A DNA stretch of 64,000 bases from Halobacillus sp. A1. Lineage in GTDB: Bacteria > Bacillota > Bacilli > Bacillales > Halobacillaceae. The translations under genes and the position numbers were made by a program. The DNA is taken from assembly GCF_024189295.1 (NCBI RefSeq), contig NZ_JAIZEN010000014.1, positions 29,022 to 93,021 on the forward strand. Direction: 5' to 3'. Position 1 is the first letter of the stretch, and each line of letters begins with the position of its first letter. The notes under the pieces were generated by a model that saw only the letters and a list, made by a program, of their open reading frames with translations, was not told where the DNA came from and ran no database searches. Of this stretch, positions 1-7,592 are shown in pieces.

Positions 1-270
1 AAGTATAAGATTATAATGGATACCTAAGTCAAAGAGACCAGCGAACAAAAACATCACGGTTGCCCCAATACACGTCCATATCATAAAAGTGGCGTGTTCG
101 TGATCGTTTCTTTTAAACTCAAAAGCAAGAGAAAAATGCGTCGCGGCTAATGCTAGGAAAAAATACCCTGGCGGTATAGTATCTATACCAAAAAATGATA
201 AAATTCCAGGAATAAGTAGTAAGATGCTTATTCCAATTAAAACTTTCGTAGTTTTAGTTAATTGTGTGAT
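1..270 (-). CDS. Partial small membrane protein, no normal start codon
   Basis: An open frame on the minus strand runs off the window edge, so the C-terminus is missing. Read from 270 it begins I-T-Q-L-T-K-T-T-K-V and then shows three hydrophobic segments (about residues 10-25, 32-47 and 63-80), so it is probably an integral membrane protein; I do not recognise the family. A good ribosome binding site (AAGAAAGGGG, 288-279) lies 8 nt before the codon ATC at 270-268, exactly where a start belongs, but there is no ATG, GTG or TTG in frame anywhere upstream before the stop. Either ATC is a mutated ATG, so the gene is poorly expressed or dead, or it is a very rare start. Function unknown. Confidence 0.55.
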   Translation of the reverse strand, partial: MTQLTKTTKVLIGISILLLIPGILSFFGIDTIPPGYFFLALAATHFSLAFEFKRNDHEHATFMIWTCIGATVMFLFAGLFDLGIHYNLIL

Positions 271-353
271 ATAAGCAACCCCTTTCTTATTATCTTTTAT
301 GTTATCAAGAATAAGGATGAATTGGAAAATTAAACATAATAAAAGGTGAAATT

Positions 354-372
354 ATCTTGAATTCAAGTCTTA
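354..372. repeat. Short repeat copy M1 (palindromic CTTGAATTCAAG core)
   Basis: ATCTTGAATTCAAGTCTTA, followed by a run ending in TGGGG. Two close relatives lie at 867 and 1246, each 85-140 bp before a small gene, and related versions end the large repeat composites at 9730, 62960 and 63780. Confidence 0.6.
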
Positions 373-476
373 CATAATCTGGGGCGATTCACGAAGATTG
401 GATTGCCTTCTTCCTGTTTTAATTTTTGGAATTGTGTGATAAAATTTTCGCTTACAAGTTCTAGGAGGGGTTTTAG

Positions 477-815
477 ATGATAAATTATAATAACCGCCAT
501 TTTGTTTCCATAGAGAACACAGAAAGTGGTGAAGTTTCTTCCAAAACATATTTTGACTATTATCAAGAAGGGAATATTCTTTATGCTGATTATTCTGGTG
601 GAGAGATAGTCAAAGGGAAATTAGTAGGTATTGTACATAAAGATGACACTTTAGAATTTCGATATAATCATGTGAACACTTCAAATGAAATCAGAGGAGG
701 AAAGTGCAAATCCATTCCTCATATAAACTCTCAAGGGAAAATCGAACTGCATGAAGAGTGGCAATGGCTTGATAAGGATCAAACTGAAGGGAAATCCATC
801 GTTAAGGAAGTATAA
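477..815 (+). CDS. Conserved hypothetical protein, 112 aa (often labelled N-acetylglutamate synthase-like)
   Basis: Soluble 112-residue protein with no signal peptide or membrane segment. It begins M-I-N-Y-N-N-R-H-F and carries an F-D-Y-Y-Q-E-G-N motif, then [11 protein letters not shown] near the C-terminus. Similar small Bacillaceae proteins are sometimes annotated as n-acetylglutamate synthase, but nothing in the sequence shows a GNAT fold or acetyl-CoA site, so I would not assign that reaction. A strong ribosome binding site (AGGAGGGG) precedes the ATG by 7-8 nt. The last 27 codons have a diverged relative at 29691-29777, a fragment of a lost second copy. It stands alone between M1 and M2 repeats. 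Confidence 0.8.
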   Translation: MINYNNRHFVSIENTESGEVSSKTYFDYYQEGNILYADYSGGEIVKGKLVGIVHKDDTLEFRYNHVNTSNEIRGGKCKSIPHINSQGKIELHEEWQWLDKDQTEGKSIVKEV

Positions 816-866
816 AGCGATCCTTATTAATTAGTGTAATAAAATCATGTGATTTATATATAAATT

Positions 867-885
867 ATCTCGAATTCAAGTCTTA
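867..885. repeat. Short repeat copy M2
   Basis: ATCTCGAATTCAAGTCTTA followed by a run ending TTGGGGACAAATC; second of the three M-type repeats in the first 1.3 kb, 85 bp before the small gene at 970. Confidence 0.6.
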
Positions 886-969
886 CGGAATTGGGGACAA
901 ATCCAAAACAAATGACTTTAAGATGAATACTAAATTATTTGACGTTAATCTAAGAAATGGTGGGTCTAC

Positions 970-1128
970 ATGAGAAATTTGCACAAGCAGTGGGTAAGAA
1001 GTTTACTTTTAATAATCGTTCTATCTTTTCTGTTGATTTGGGATAAGACGCTCCTATTTATACTAGGGTTATTGATATTGCTCCTAATAGAGGTATTTGT
1101 ATATAAAGATAAAAAGAACTCTAATTAG
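970..1128 (+). CDS. Small two-segment membrane protein, 52 aa
   Basis: Short open frame beginning M-R-N-L-H-K-Q-W and ending K-D-K-K-N-S-N. Two hydrophobic stretches (about residues 11-24 and 28-44) are separated by W-D-K-T, and the tail is positively charged. GGTGGG lies 5 nt before the ATG and can serve as ribosome binding site. No family recognised. It resembles other lone small membrane proteins of this window (1404, 42283, 44940, 45280) in size and layout, not in sequence. Confidence 0.55.
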   Translation: MRNLHKQWVRSLLLIIVLSFLLIWDKTLLFILGLLILLLIEVFVYKDKKNSN

Positions 1129-1245
1129 TTAAATAAATATTGGATCGGCTACAGTTAGTTCGGAGAGATAAGGCCATATTGACTTAATTAAATATTAAAG
1201 TCGAGAAGCTATATTCATGACCAAACGAAATGGCAGCTCCAACAT

Positions 1246-1264
1246 ATCTTGAAATCAAGTCTTA
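1246..1264. repeat. Short repeat copy M3
   Basis: ATCTTGAAATCAAGTCTTA followed by CGGGGGCAAATC. Third copy, 140 bp before the small gene at 1404. Confidence 0.55.
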
Positions 1265-1403
1265 TAGAAACGGGGGCAAATCTTGAACAATGTTTGGGAA
1301 CAAAGTTCATACTAAATAATCATTATATAAGCAAGCACTGTTCATTGAGCGGTACCTGCTTATATATTATTATTTGTGAAGCTAATGTCGAGAGGAGTCG
1401 TTA

Positions 1404-1643
1404 ATGATTTTAAACAAGAGCAATTTGTTACTTGCTATTAGTTATCTATTTATAATTAATGAAATACTTAAACAAGTAGTTGGAGAAAACGACTACTTAC
1501 AATGGTCTGTCCATACCTTGTTAGGCTTTTTAATAATAATGGGAATTTTAGTCTTCAGTAAACAAAAAGAAAAGAAGAATCAAGTAATTGCTATAATAGG
1601 TCTTGCTATATTAGCCATAGCCAATGTATTTCTTTTTGCTTAA
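1404..1643 (+). CDS. Small membrane protein, 79 aa
   Basis: Three hydrophobic stretches (about residues 7-24, 33-50 and 60-78) with a lysine-rich loop (K-Q-K-E-K-K-N) between the second and third. A GAGAGGAG ribosome binding site sits about 7 nt before the ATG. No recognised family and no partner gene; it stands alone, followed by a terminator about 110 bp downstream. Confidence 0.65.
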   Translation: MILNKSNLLLAISYLFIINEILKQVVGENDYLQWSVHTLLGFLIIMGILVFSKQKEKKNQVIAIIGLAILAIANVFLFA

Positions 1644-1755
1644 AGCTTTAGCCCAGATCATTCCATAAAGGAAGAGCAGTTTTTTGTTTAGTCTCATAAA
1701 TTTGTAAATTAAAGTAACTGGGACTTTACTTTAACAAACTTCATGAACAAAAAGA

Positions 1756-1806
1756 CCATCAATATACATCAATTATATACATTTGTGATATATTGATGGT
1801 TTTTTT
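1756..1806 (+). terminator. Rho-independent terminator
   Basis: Perfect 11-bp stem CCATCAATATA/TATATTGATGG with a 22-nt loop followed by seven T. The upstream side is A-rich, so it may work in both directions. Confidence 0.8.
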
Positions 1807-1927
1807 CAATACGAAAAACATACTGCCATTTCATACATGAATTAAATGTAAAATACATATTCCCTCTTACGATCCGTAATTCCTCCAACCGACCAGTTCC
1901 TGCCGTAAAATTTTTTCTGATAATTGG

Positions 1928-1956
1928 TTGCAACTTTTCTCCTATTTGTATATAAT
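1928..1956 (+). promoter_or_regulatory. Sigma-A promoter of the iron-uptake operon
   Basis: TTGCAA, 17 bp, TATAAT. The -10 box runs directly into a Fur-like box (1956-1970), so iron-loaded Fur would block it. It starts a leader of about 100 nt before the gene at 2066. Confidence 0.75.
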
Positions 1957-1970
1957 GAGAACCGTTATCA
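1956..1970 (+). promoter_or_regulatory. Fur box 1
   Basis: TGAGAACCGTTATCA, a 7-1-7 inverted repeat with one mismatch to the Bacillus consensus TGATAATNATTATCA, placed at the transcription start region. Confidence 0.65.
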
Positions 1971-2029
1971 GTTATGCTATAAAATAAAGATATCCTCGAG
2001 CCGGGGTTATTTTTTTTATTATTTTTGAT

Positions 2030-2044
2030 TGAAAATGATTATCA
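2030..2044 (+). promoter_or_regulatory. Fur box 2
   Basis: TGAAAATGATTATCA, a 7-1-7 Fur box followed by TTACTA, 21 bp before the start at 2066. Two Fur sites before one operon suggest tight iron control. Confidence 0.8.
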
Positions 2045-2065
2045 TTACTAAATAGGGGTGAGTAC

Positions 2066-2650
2066 ATGCTGAAAGTGGAAGAAAGTCAATTAGTTGAAAC
2101 GGTGAAGGGTCGACGTTCTATCAAGAAGTTTCAAAGCACTTCGGTGGATAAACAGCTTGTCGTTGATTTATTAAACGATGCGGTTTGGGCTCCGAATCAT
2201 GGGGTCAGGGAGCCTTGGCGTTTCATGTTATTCACGGGTGAAGGGAAAGAGACAATCGTTGATGCACTGCAGAATGAGTGTGAGCGCGGCAAGTTGTCGA
2301 CGAAGAATCCTGACAAGCTGATTGAGAGGTACCGCCATATCCCTGCTCACTTAGTGGTTGTGATGGAAGAGAGTGAGAAAAAGAAAATATGGGAGGAAGA
2401 TTTTGCAGCAACAAGCGCATTGATCCAAAACCTGCAGCTGCTTGGCTGGGAGCAAGGGCTCGGAATGATCTGGAAGACCAACCAGTACATAAATTCCGGC
2501 TCGTTTTGTGAGGATATCGGGGTTCAAGAAGATGAAAAAATCGTAGGGATCATCCACATGGGCTATCCTGAAGAGATTCCAGAAGCTAAAGAAAGAAAGA
2601 AAGCAGAAGATAAACTAACATTCGTTAACAAAAAGGAGAGTTTAACATGA
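2066..2650 (+). CDS. Nitroreductase family protein (YfhC-like)
   Basis: 194-residue FMN-dependent nitroreductase-fold protein. The N-terminal V-K-G-R-R-S-I-K-K-F motif (residues 13-22) is the usual FMN phosphate-contacting region of the family, and the A-P-N-H-G-V-R-E-P-W-R segment (about 43-53) continues the flavin site. Ribosome binding site GGGGTGAG lies just before the ATG. It is the first gene of a Fur-controlled operon and its stop overlaps the next start by 4 bp (ATGA). In B. subtilis the related yfhC gene neighbours the yfiYZ-yfhA siderophore importer, so a role in iron release from ferric siderophores, or in keeping flavin or iron reduced, is a reasonable inference; the exact substrate is not visible. 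Confidence 0.85.
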   Translation: MLKVEESQLVETVKGRRSIKKFQSTSVDKQLVVDLLNDAVWAPNHGVREPWRFMLFTGEGKETIVDALQNECERGKLSTKNPDKLIERYRHIPAHLVVVMEESEKKKIWEEDFAATSALIQNLQLLGWEQGLGMIWKTNQYINSGSFCEDIGVQEDEKIVGIIHMGYPEEIPEAKERKKAEDKLTFVNKKESLT

Positions 2651-3621
2651 TGAAAAATAAATGGGGAGTCGGAAGTCTGCTCTTCGTATCACTCGTATTA
2701 TCGGCGTGCGGGAGTTCTTCCGATGAAACTTCAGGCGAAACAGACGATCAATCAGGTGAATCAGAAACTCGTGAAGTCGAGCATGCGATGGGTACGGCAG
2801 AAATTGAAGGGGAGCCGGAGCGTGTGGTTTCGCTGTTTCAGGGAGCTAATGATGCTGCCGTAGCTTTAGATGTTGAGCCTGTTGCTATTGTAGAGTCGTG
2901 GGTGGAGCAGCCTGTTTATAAATATTTGCGGGATGATCTTGAGGATGTGGATCAAGTTGGGGAGGAAACACAGCCTAACTTAGAAGAAGTCGCTAAGCAG
3001 GAGCCTGATGTTATTTTTGCCAACAAAGACCGGCACGAGGATATTTATGATGAACTTTCTCAAATTGCTCCAACGGTCATGATCGATGAAATCTATGGAT
3101 GGAAGGACACGGTTGATCTCATGGGACAGTCGCTTGATAAAGAAGAAGAGTCGGATGAGCTGCTAACGGAATGGGATGAGAGAGTAGAAGACTTCAAATC
3201 TCAAATGGAAGCTGAAGGGCATTTTCCTGTCGAAGCGGCCATTACGAATTTCCGTGCGGACCATGCGAGAATTTTCTACACAGGCTTTGGCGGTGGAATT
3301 CTAAATGAACTTGGATTTGATCGTCCGGATAATCACAAAGAAGATACGTGGGGCGTAAAGCTGACGTCTAAAGAAAGTATTCCTGAAATGAATGCGGATG
3401 TTATCTTCAACTTTAATTCTGGAACGGAAAAAGACGAAATTCAGCAGACGTATGAAGATTGGACAGGACATCCTCTATGGCAGGAACTTGATGCGGTTCA
3501 GAATGACAATGTGCACAACGTCGATGAAGTGACGTGGAACAGTGCGGGCGGCTATTTAGCTGCGAACCATATGCTGGACGACTTGTACGAGATTTACGAT
3601 TTAGAAGAAAATAACGACTAG
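2647..3621 (+). CDS. Siderophore-binding lipoprotein of an iron ABC importer (YfiY-like)
   Basis: 324-residue class III solute-binding protein. The signal peptide ends in a lipobox L-S-A-C (Cys about residue 21) followed by a Ser/Thr/Asp/Glu-rich linker to about residue 45, so it is anchored outside the membrane. The two-lobed TroA/FecB-like core follows (E-P-E-R-V-V-S-L-F near 57-65, W-N-S-A-G-G near 298). It would catch a ferric siderophore, probably a hydroxamate or carboxylate type as in YfiY, and pass it to the two permeases downstream. The ATG overlaps the upstream stop, so it is translationally coupled to the nitroreductase gene. Confidence 0.9.
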   Translation: MMKNKWGVGSLLFVSLVLSACGSSSDETSGETDDQSGESETREVEHAMGTAEIEGEPERVVSLFQGANDAAVALDVEPVAIVESWVEQPVYKYLRDDLEDVDQVGEETQPNLEEVAKQEPDVIFANKDRHEDIYDELSQIAPTVMIDEIYGWKDTVDLMGQSLDKEEESDELLTEWDERVEDFKSQMEAEGHFPVEAAITNFRADHARIFYTGFGGGILNELGFDRPDNHKEDTWGVKLTSKESIPEMNADVIFNFNSGTEKDEIQQTYEDWTGHPLWQELDAVQNDNVHNVDEVTWNSAGGYLAANHMLDDLYEIYDLEENND

Positions 3622-3672
3622 AAGGAGGGGGGAATCTCCCTTTTTCTGTCTGTCAAAGGATAACGGCTGATT

Positions 3673-4686
3673 ATGTCTTATTTACTAAAAACAAACCTAT
3701 CCAAAATCATAGGGGCTGCCATCGCCGTACTTCTCTTCCTTTCTGCCTTTCTATCAAGCTTATATTTTGGCCAGACAGCGATTGTAGTGGACGATATCGT
3801 GCAGGCATTTACTAGTTTTAACTCTTCTTCTACTAACCATATTGTTATTTTAGAAGAACGGCTGCCACGGGCGGTGTTAGGCAGTGTGATTGGGGCATGT
3901 CTTGCTATCGCGGGAGCGTTGATGCAGGCGTTAACCGGCAATCCTCTTGCTTCTCCGAGCATCTTCGGAATCAATGCGGGAGCCCTGTTTTTCGTCGTGT
4001 TATCGATTACCTTGTTTTCTTTTACTTCGCTCGTTCACATTATGTGGATGGCGCTGTTAGGTGCAACTGCGGCAGGGGTCATCGTATTTATGCTGGGTTC
4101 GCTTGGCAGGGAAGGCATGACCCCTATAAAAGTGGTGTTAGCTGGAGCGGCGATCAGTGCTTTGTTTTCATCGATGACGCAGGCGATGCTTGTGTTAGAT
4201 GAGAACGGTCTGCAGCAGGTCCTGTTCTGGCTGACGGGTTCCATCAGCGGCCGCTCGCTCGACATGCTTTATCCGATCCTCCCTTTTATCGTCGTAGCTG
4301 TCGGTGTGTCGATGTTTATGGGGAATGCGTTAAATGTGTTTGCGACGGGAGAAGATGTGGCGAAAAACCTTGGACAGAAAACGACTCTTTTAAAAATTGC
4401 GATTGGAGTCATCGTCATTATTCTTGCCGGGAGCTCTGTATCCATCGCGGGTGCCATCGGCTTTATCGGGTTAGTCGTTCCGCACATCACAAGGGGGATT
4501 TTCGGTCCGGATCACCGCTGGTTGATTCCTTTATGTGCCGTGCTCGGTGCCTCCTTGCTCGTCAGTGCGGACGTAGTAGCGAGATTGCTGATTATGCCCG
4601 AGGAAATACCTGTTGGGATTATGACAGCATTGATTGGAACACCGTTTTTTATTTATATTGCACGCTATGGTTTAACGAAAAGGTGA
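3673..4686 (+). CDS. FecCD-family iron-siderophore ABC permease (YfiZ-like)
   Basis: 337-residue polytopic membrane protein with 9-10 predicted hydrophobic segments. It has the FecCD signatures L-P-R-A-V-L-G (near residue 64), G-N-P-L-A-S-P near the fourth segment, and G-A-I-G-F-I-G-L-V-V-P-H near residue 262, which contacts the ATPase. It forms half of the membrane channel with the protein encoded at 4712. It lies 51 bp after the binding-protein gene. No ATPase gene is present in the cluster; in Bacillus a shared ATPase such as YusV serves such importers, which I infer here. Confidence 0.92.
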   Translation: MSYLLKTNLSKIIGAAIAVLLFLSAFLSSLYFGQTAIVVDDIVQAFTSFNSSSTNHIVILEERLPRAVLGSVIGACLAIAGALMQALTGNPLASPSIFGINAGALFFVVLSITLFSFTSLVHIMWMALLGATAAGVIVFMLGSLGREGMTPIKVVLAGAAISALFSSMTQAMLVLDENGLQQVLFWLTGSISGRSLDMLYPILPFIVVAVGVSMFMGNALNVFATGEDVAKNLGQKTTLLKIAIGVIVIILAGSSVSIAGAIGFIGLVVPHITRGIFGPDHRWLIPLCAVLGASLLVSADVVARLLIMPEEIPVGIMTALIGTPFFIYIARYGLTKR

Positions 4687-4711
4687 GGGCTGTTGAGGAG
4701 GGAGTTTCAGT

Positions 4712-5755
4712 ATGGGAAGACAAATTAACATTCGCACTAAGAAAAATACGATATCCTTTCAAATTGATTTGAAGTCTCTAATCATAACCTTTCTTTTAAT
4801 GGCACTCACCATTTCGGCTCTTTTTGCAGGACCCGGATTCGGGGATCCTTTTTTTAGTCCCGTGGAAATCGGACAGTCGGTATTCGGGATCGGAAATGTG
4901 GGGAATGAATTTATCATTAATACGCTGCGATTTCCAAGGGCTGCTGTATCTCTGCTGGCTGGTTTCTGTTTAGGGATAGCCGGGGCGATTCTTCAAGGAA
5001 TCGTGCGTAATCCATTAGCTTCTCCGGATATTATCGGAATTACTGGAGGAGCGGCCGTAGCGGCGGTAAGCTACATCAGCTTTTTCCAGGATACGTTTGG
5101 CATTCAGTGGCTTCCTTTTGCAGCTATCGCAGGTGCCTTACTGGCTTCACTGCTCATCTACGTCATTTCATGGAACGAAGGAGTCACACCTATCCGGCTG
5201 GTACTGATCGGCATCGGCATATCGGCAGCGATGCAAGCCGGTACGATGCTCATTCTAACGATGGTCCCAGATTATTCGGCAAGCCAGGCTTACATCTGGA
5301 TGACAGGAAGCATCTATGGAGCATCATGGGAAGGTCTGCGTTTACTACTGCCGTGGGCGCTTCTCATTGTACCGTTAATCATTATGTATTCAGCTATTCT
5401 CAATGTGCAGGAACTGGGCGATGATACTTCCGCCGGGCTCGGCCTGAGTGTGCAAAAGCACCGACTCGTATTGTTATTAAGCAGTGTAGTGCTTGCCGGA
5501 GCAGCTGTCTCTATCGTAGGCACCATCGGCTTCGTAGGATTAGTCGCTCCACATATCGCGCGACTGCTGGTAGGACGTTCATTTTCCTATCTGCTTCCTT
5601 CAGCTGGCTTTATTGGCGGACTGATCGTATTTTTAGCCGATATCGTTGCGCGGACGGCTTTTTATCCGAGTGATATACCTGCGGGGATTTTCACGGCTGG
5701 GGTAGGGGCGCCTTTCTTTATCTTTTTATTAGTAAAGCATAGGAATAAATTTTGA
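4712..5755 (+). CDS. FecCD-family iron-siderophore ABC permease (YfhA-like)
   Basis: 347-residue partner permease with a short charged N-terminus, 9-10 hydrophobic segments and the same family signatures (L-R-F-P-R-A-A-V, R-N-P-L-A-S-P-D-I-I-G, G-T-I-G-F-V-G-L-V-A-P-H). Ribosome binding site GGAGGGAG lies about 8 nt before the ATG, 25 bp after the previous stop. It is the last gene of the Fur operon, followed by a strong terminator. Confidence 0.92.
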   Translation: MGRQINIRTKKNTISFQIDLKSLIITFLLMALTISALFAGPGFGDPFFSPVEIGQSVFGIGNVGNEFIINTLRFPRAAVSLLAGFCLGIAGAILQGIVRNPLASPDIIGITGGAAVAAVSYISFFQDTFGIQWLPFAAIAGALLASLLIYVISWNEGVTPIRLVLIGIGISAAMQAGTMLILTMVPDYSASQAYIWMTGSIYGASWEGLRLLLPWALLIVPLIIMYSAILNVQELGDDTSAGLGLSVQKHRLVLLLSSVVLAGAAVSIVGTIGFVGLVAPHIARLLVGRSFSYLLPSAGFIGGLIVFLADIVARTAFYPSDIPAGIFTAGVGAPFFIFLLVKHRNKF

Positions 5756-5757
5756 TA

Positions 5758-5795
5758 CAGCAGACCAAATCAATGCGATTTGGTCTGCTGTTTTT
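5758..5795 (+). terminator. Terminator of the iron-uptake operon
   Basis: 14-bp perfect stem CAGCAGACCAAATC/GATTTGGTCTGCTG, 5-nt loop, then TTTTT. Confidence 0.9.
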
Positions 5796-5922
5796 CTTTG
5801 GAGTTTGTGAAGGATTGCGCTGAAGCTGTATATATTCATCTCTTGTTTATTGTGAGCGGACAATCCTTTACAATGAAGGCAACTTGAAAATATTCATTTT
5901 AGGCTGCAGAAAGGAGAAGGCA

Positions 5923-6312
5923 ATGAAAAAATTGATTTACTGTCTGTACAGCTTAATATTCGCTGGGACGATAGTGACATTGTTTATCATGAGTCAGGAT
6001 ATAGATAATACATATTCTTACTACTTTATTGTTTTTTACATCATTTTGCTTCTATTCACAGTGTTTTTGTCTATTCTTCTTGCAGTGGGAAATATGAAGA
6101 ATCTAAAGTGGTTTGAGATAAGAAAAAGGTTTTTCCTATTTCTTGTTCTCTTTAGTGTTTTTATGGGCAGCCATTATTTGTTGGATTATTTCTTTCGAAC
6201 ACTGGAATTTAGTATATACGACGTTGGAGCTCCTTTAGGTTTAGCTTTTGGTTTTAGTTTTTTTGATTTAGTGTTCTTAAAAAGGGAGAGGGAGGGAGTA
6301 GAATATGAGTAA
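5923..6312 (+). CDS. Four-segment membrane protein of unknown function, 129 aa
   Basis: I place the start at 5923, where GAAAGGAGAAGG precedes the ATG by a few bases; an upstream in-frame ATG at 5884 has no ribosome binding site and would add 13 residues. The protein begins M-K-K-L-I-Y and has four hydrophobic stretches (about 5-20, 32-54, 72-90 and 102-117) with charged loops. No family recognised. The end overlaps the next gene by 8 bp, so the two are probably translated together. Confidence 0.65.
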   Translation: MKKLIYCLYSLIFAGTIVTLFIMSQDIDNTYSYYFIVFYIILLLFTVFLSILLAVGNMKNLKWFEIRKRFFLFLVLFSVFMGSHYLLDYFFRTLEFSIYDVGAPLGLAFGFSFFDLVFLKREREGVEYE

Positions 6313-6817
6313 TGAAAATAAAACACGTGAAGAAAATGGGAAGTTGGTAAAGCAGAACGAAGTAAACGACCCCTCTACTAGTGTGCACGGGAGCAATTTG
6401 TCCGGGGCAGCTGCAATGGGGGAGGGCTTACTTCATCATGTAGAACTGTATGTTTCCAATTTAGAGAAATCAGAATTATTTTGGGGCTGGTTCCTCGAAG
6501 AGTTAGGTTATGAGTCTTACCAAAAATGGGGAGAAGGACAAAGTTGGAAGCTGGGGGCAACGTATTTAGTTTTTGTCCAAGCAGAACATAAGTATTTGGA
6601 CGTCCCTTATCACAGGTGCAGGGCTGGGTTGAATCATTTAGCTTTTCACGCGTCTTCACGTGAAAGAGTCGATGAGATGACAAAGATGCTTAAGGAGCGA
6701 GGTATAAATATTTTATATGAAAACCAGCACCCTTTTGCGGGCGGTGAGGATTATTATGCCGTTTACTTTGAAGATCCGGATCGAATAAAAGTAGAATTTG
6801 TTGCGCCATCACCATAA
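6305..6817 (+). CDS. VOC (glyoxalase/bleomycin-resistance fold) protein with polar N-terminal tail
   Basis: 170 residues. From residue about 40 the sequence H-H-V-E-L-Y-V-S-N-L-E-K-S is a typical beta-alpha-beta start of a VOC domain; H-L-A-F-H and the terminal Y-F-E-D-P-D-R-I-K-V-E-F-V supply the usual metal-ligand region. VOC members include lyases, dioxygenases and resistance proteins; the reaction here cannot be told. The first 37 residues are polar and probably disordered; the ATG at 6305 has a very good ribosome binding site (GAGGGAG), while an alternative ATG at 6416 has none, so I keep the long form. It overlaps the membrane-protein gene before it. Confidence 0.8.
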   Translation: MSNENKTREENGKLVKQNEVNDPSTSVHGSNLSGAAAMGEGLLHHVELYVSNLEKSELFWGWFLEELGYESYQKWGEGQSWKLGATYLVFVQAEHKYLDVPYHRCRAGLNHLAFHASSRERVDEMTKMLKERGINILYENQHPFAGGEDYYAVYFEDPDRIKVEFVAPSP

Positions 6818-6857
6818 GATAGTAATCCTAAATCTATACACTTTATAGAAGAGCTAG

Positions 6858-6886
6858 GAATCCATGCATAATGGGTTCTTTTTTTA
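6858..6886 (+). terminator. Rho-independent terminator
   Basis: Stem GAATCCAT/ATGGGTTC with a 5-nt loop and seven T. Confidence 0.8.
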
Positions 6887-6907
6887 TTAGAAGAGATACA
6901 AAGCATC

Positions 6908-6936
6908 TTTACAGTGTAACAGTGTTATGTTACATT
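6908..6936 (+). promoter_or_regulatory. yhbD promoter with inverted repeat in the spacer
   Basis: -35 TTTACA (6908-6913), 17 bp, TACATT (6931-6936). Between them lies a perfect inverted repeat TGTAAC/GTTACA (6915-6934, 8-bp spacer). MerR-type regulators classically bind between -35 and -10, and the first gene encodes a MerR-like protein, so this is probably its own operator. Confidence 0.6.
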
Positions 6937-6956
6937 AATGGTAAGAGGTGAAGACC

Positions 6957-7592
6957 ATGGATGAAGGATTAATATCGAAAAAAGACTTATTAGAGCAAAC
7001 CGGCATTACATACGGCCAGCTCTATCGTTGGAAGAGAAAAAAGTTAATACCAGACGATTGGTTCGTTAGAAAATCAACATTCACTGGACAGGAAACATTT
7101 TTTCCAAGAGATAAGATGCTGGAAAGAATAAATAGAATTAAAGAATTAAAGGATACTTTATCATTAGATGAGTTAGCGAATGCTTTATCTCCGAAGAAAA
7201 AGGACATAAACCTATCCAGAGAGGACTTCATCGAACGAAACATTGTTTCGTCTAATGCTGTCGCTATTTACGAAGAGCACTTTGGTGAACTTGATACGAT
7301 CTCCTTCAAATCTTCGCTCTATATCTATCTTTTAGATCAATCGCTGGAAACTGGAGAAGTCGGATGGGAAGAAGGAAGGCAGATCATTCAAACCTTACAC
7401 GACCACTTTCCTAAGCTGGAGGAAAAGAGCACTTCACTAATCGTGTTAAGAAAAATGGGTGTTGTAACTGTGTTGCTCGTTACCAATTCCGATGACTTTT
7501 ATGTGGATGAGAAAACAAAAGTGGCTGTGTTATTAGACATAGATACAGAATTGGATAAATTATTGAATTCCTTAGTAACGGGAGGTTTTTAA
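6957..7592 (+). CDS. yhbD: YhbD-like MerR-type DNA-binding protein (DUF4004)
   Basis: 211 residues from ATG 6957, which follows AGAGGTG by 6 nt (a GTG at 6948 is part of that ribosome binding site). The N-terminus has a MerR-like winged helix: I-S-K-K-D-L-L-E-Q-T-G-I-T-Y-G-Q-L-Y-R-W-K-R-K-K-L-I-P. The rest is a conserved helical and mixed domain without known ligand residues. In B. subtilis yhbD sits directly before the bactofilin genes yhbE and yhbF, the same order as here, so it probably controls or assists them. The three genes are tightly packed: its stop TAA touches the next ATG. Confidence 0.85.
   Translation: MDEGLISKKDLLEQTGITYGQLYRWKRKKLIPDDWFVRKSTFTGQETFFPRDKMLERINRIKELKDTLSLDELANALSPKKKDINLSREDFIERNIVSSNAVAIYEEHFGELDTISFKSSLYIYLLDQSLETGEVGWEEGRQIIQTLHDHFPKLEEKSTSLIVLRKMGVVTVLLVTNSDDFYVDEKTKVAVLLDIDTELDKLLNSLVTGGF

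Noticed and set aside
5849..5864. TTGTGAGCGGACAAT-like sequence resembling the E. coli lac operator
   Set aside because: A short chance match before an unrelated membrane-protein gene; no LacI-type gene nearby and the rest of the operator does not fit.
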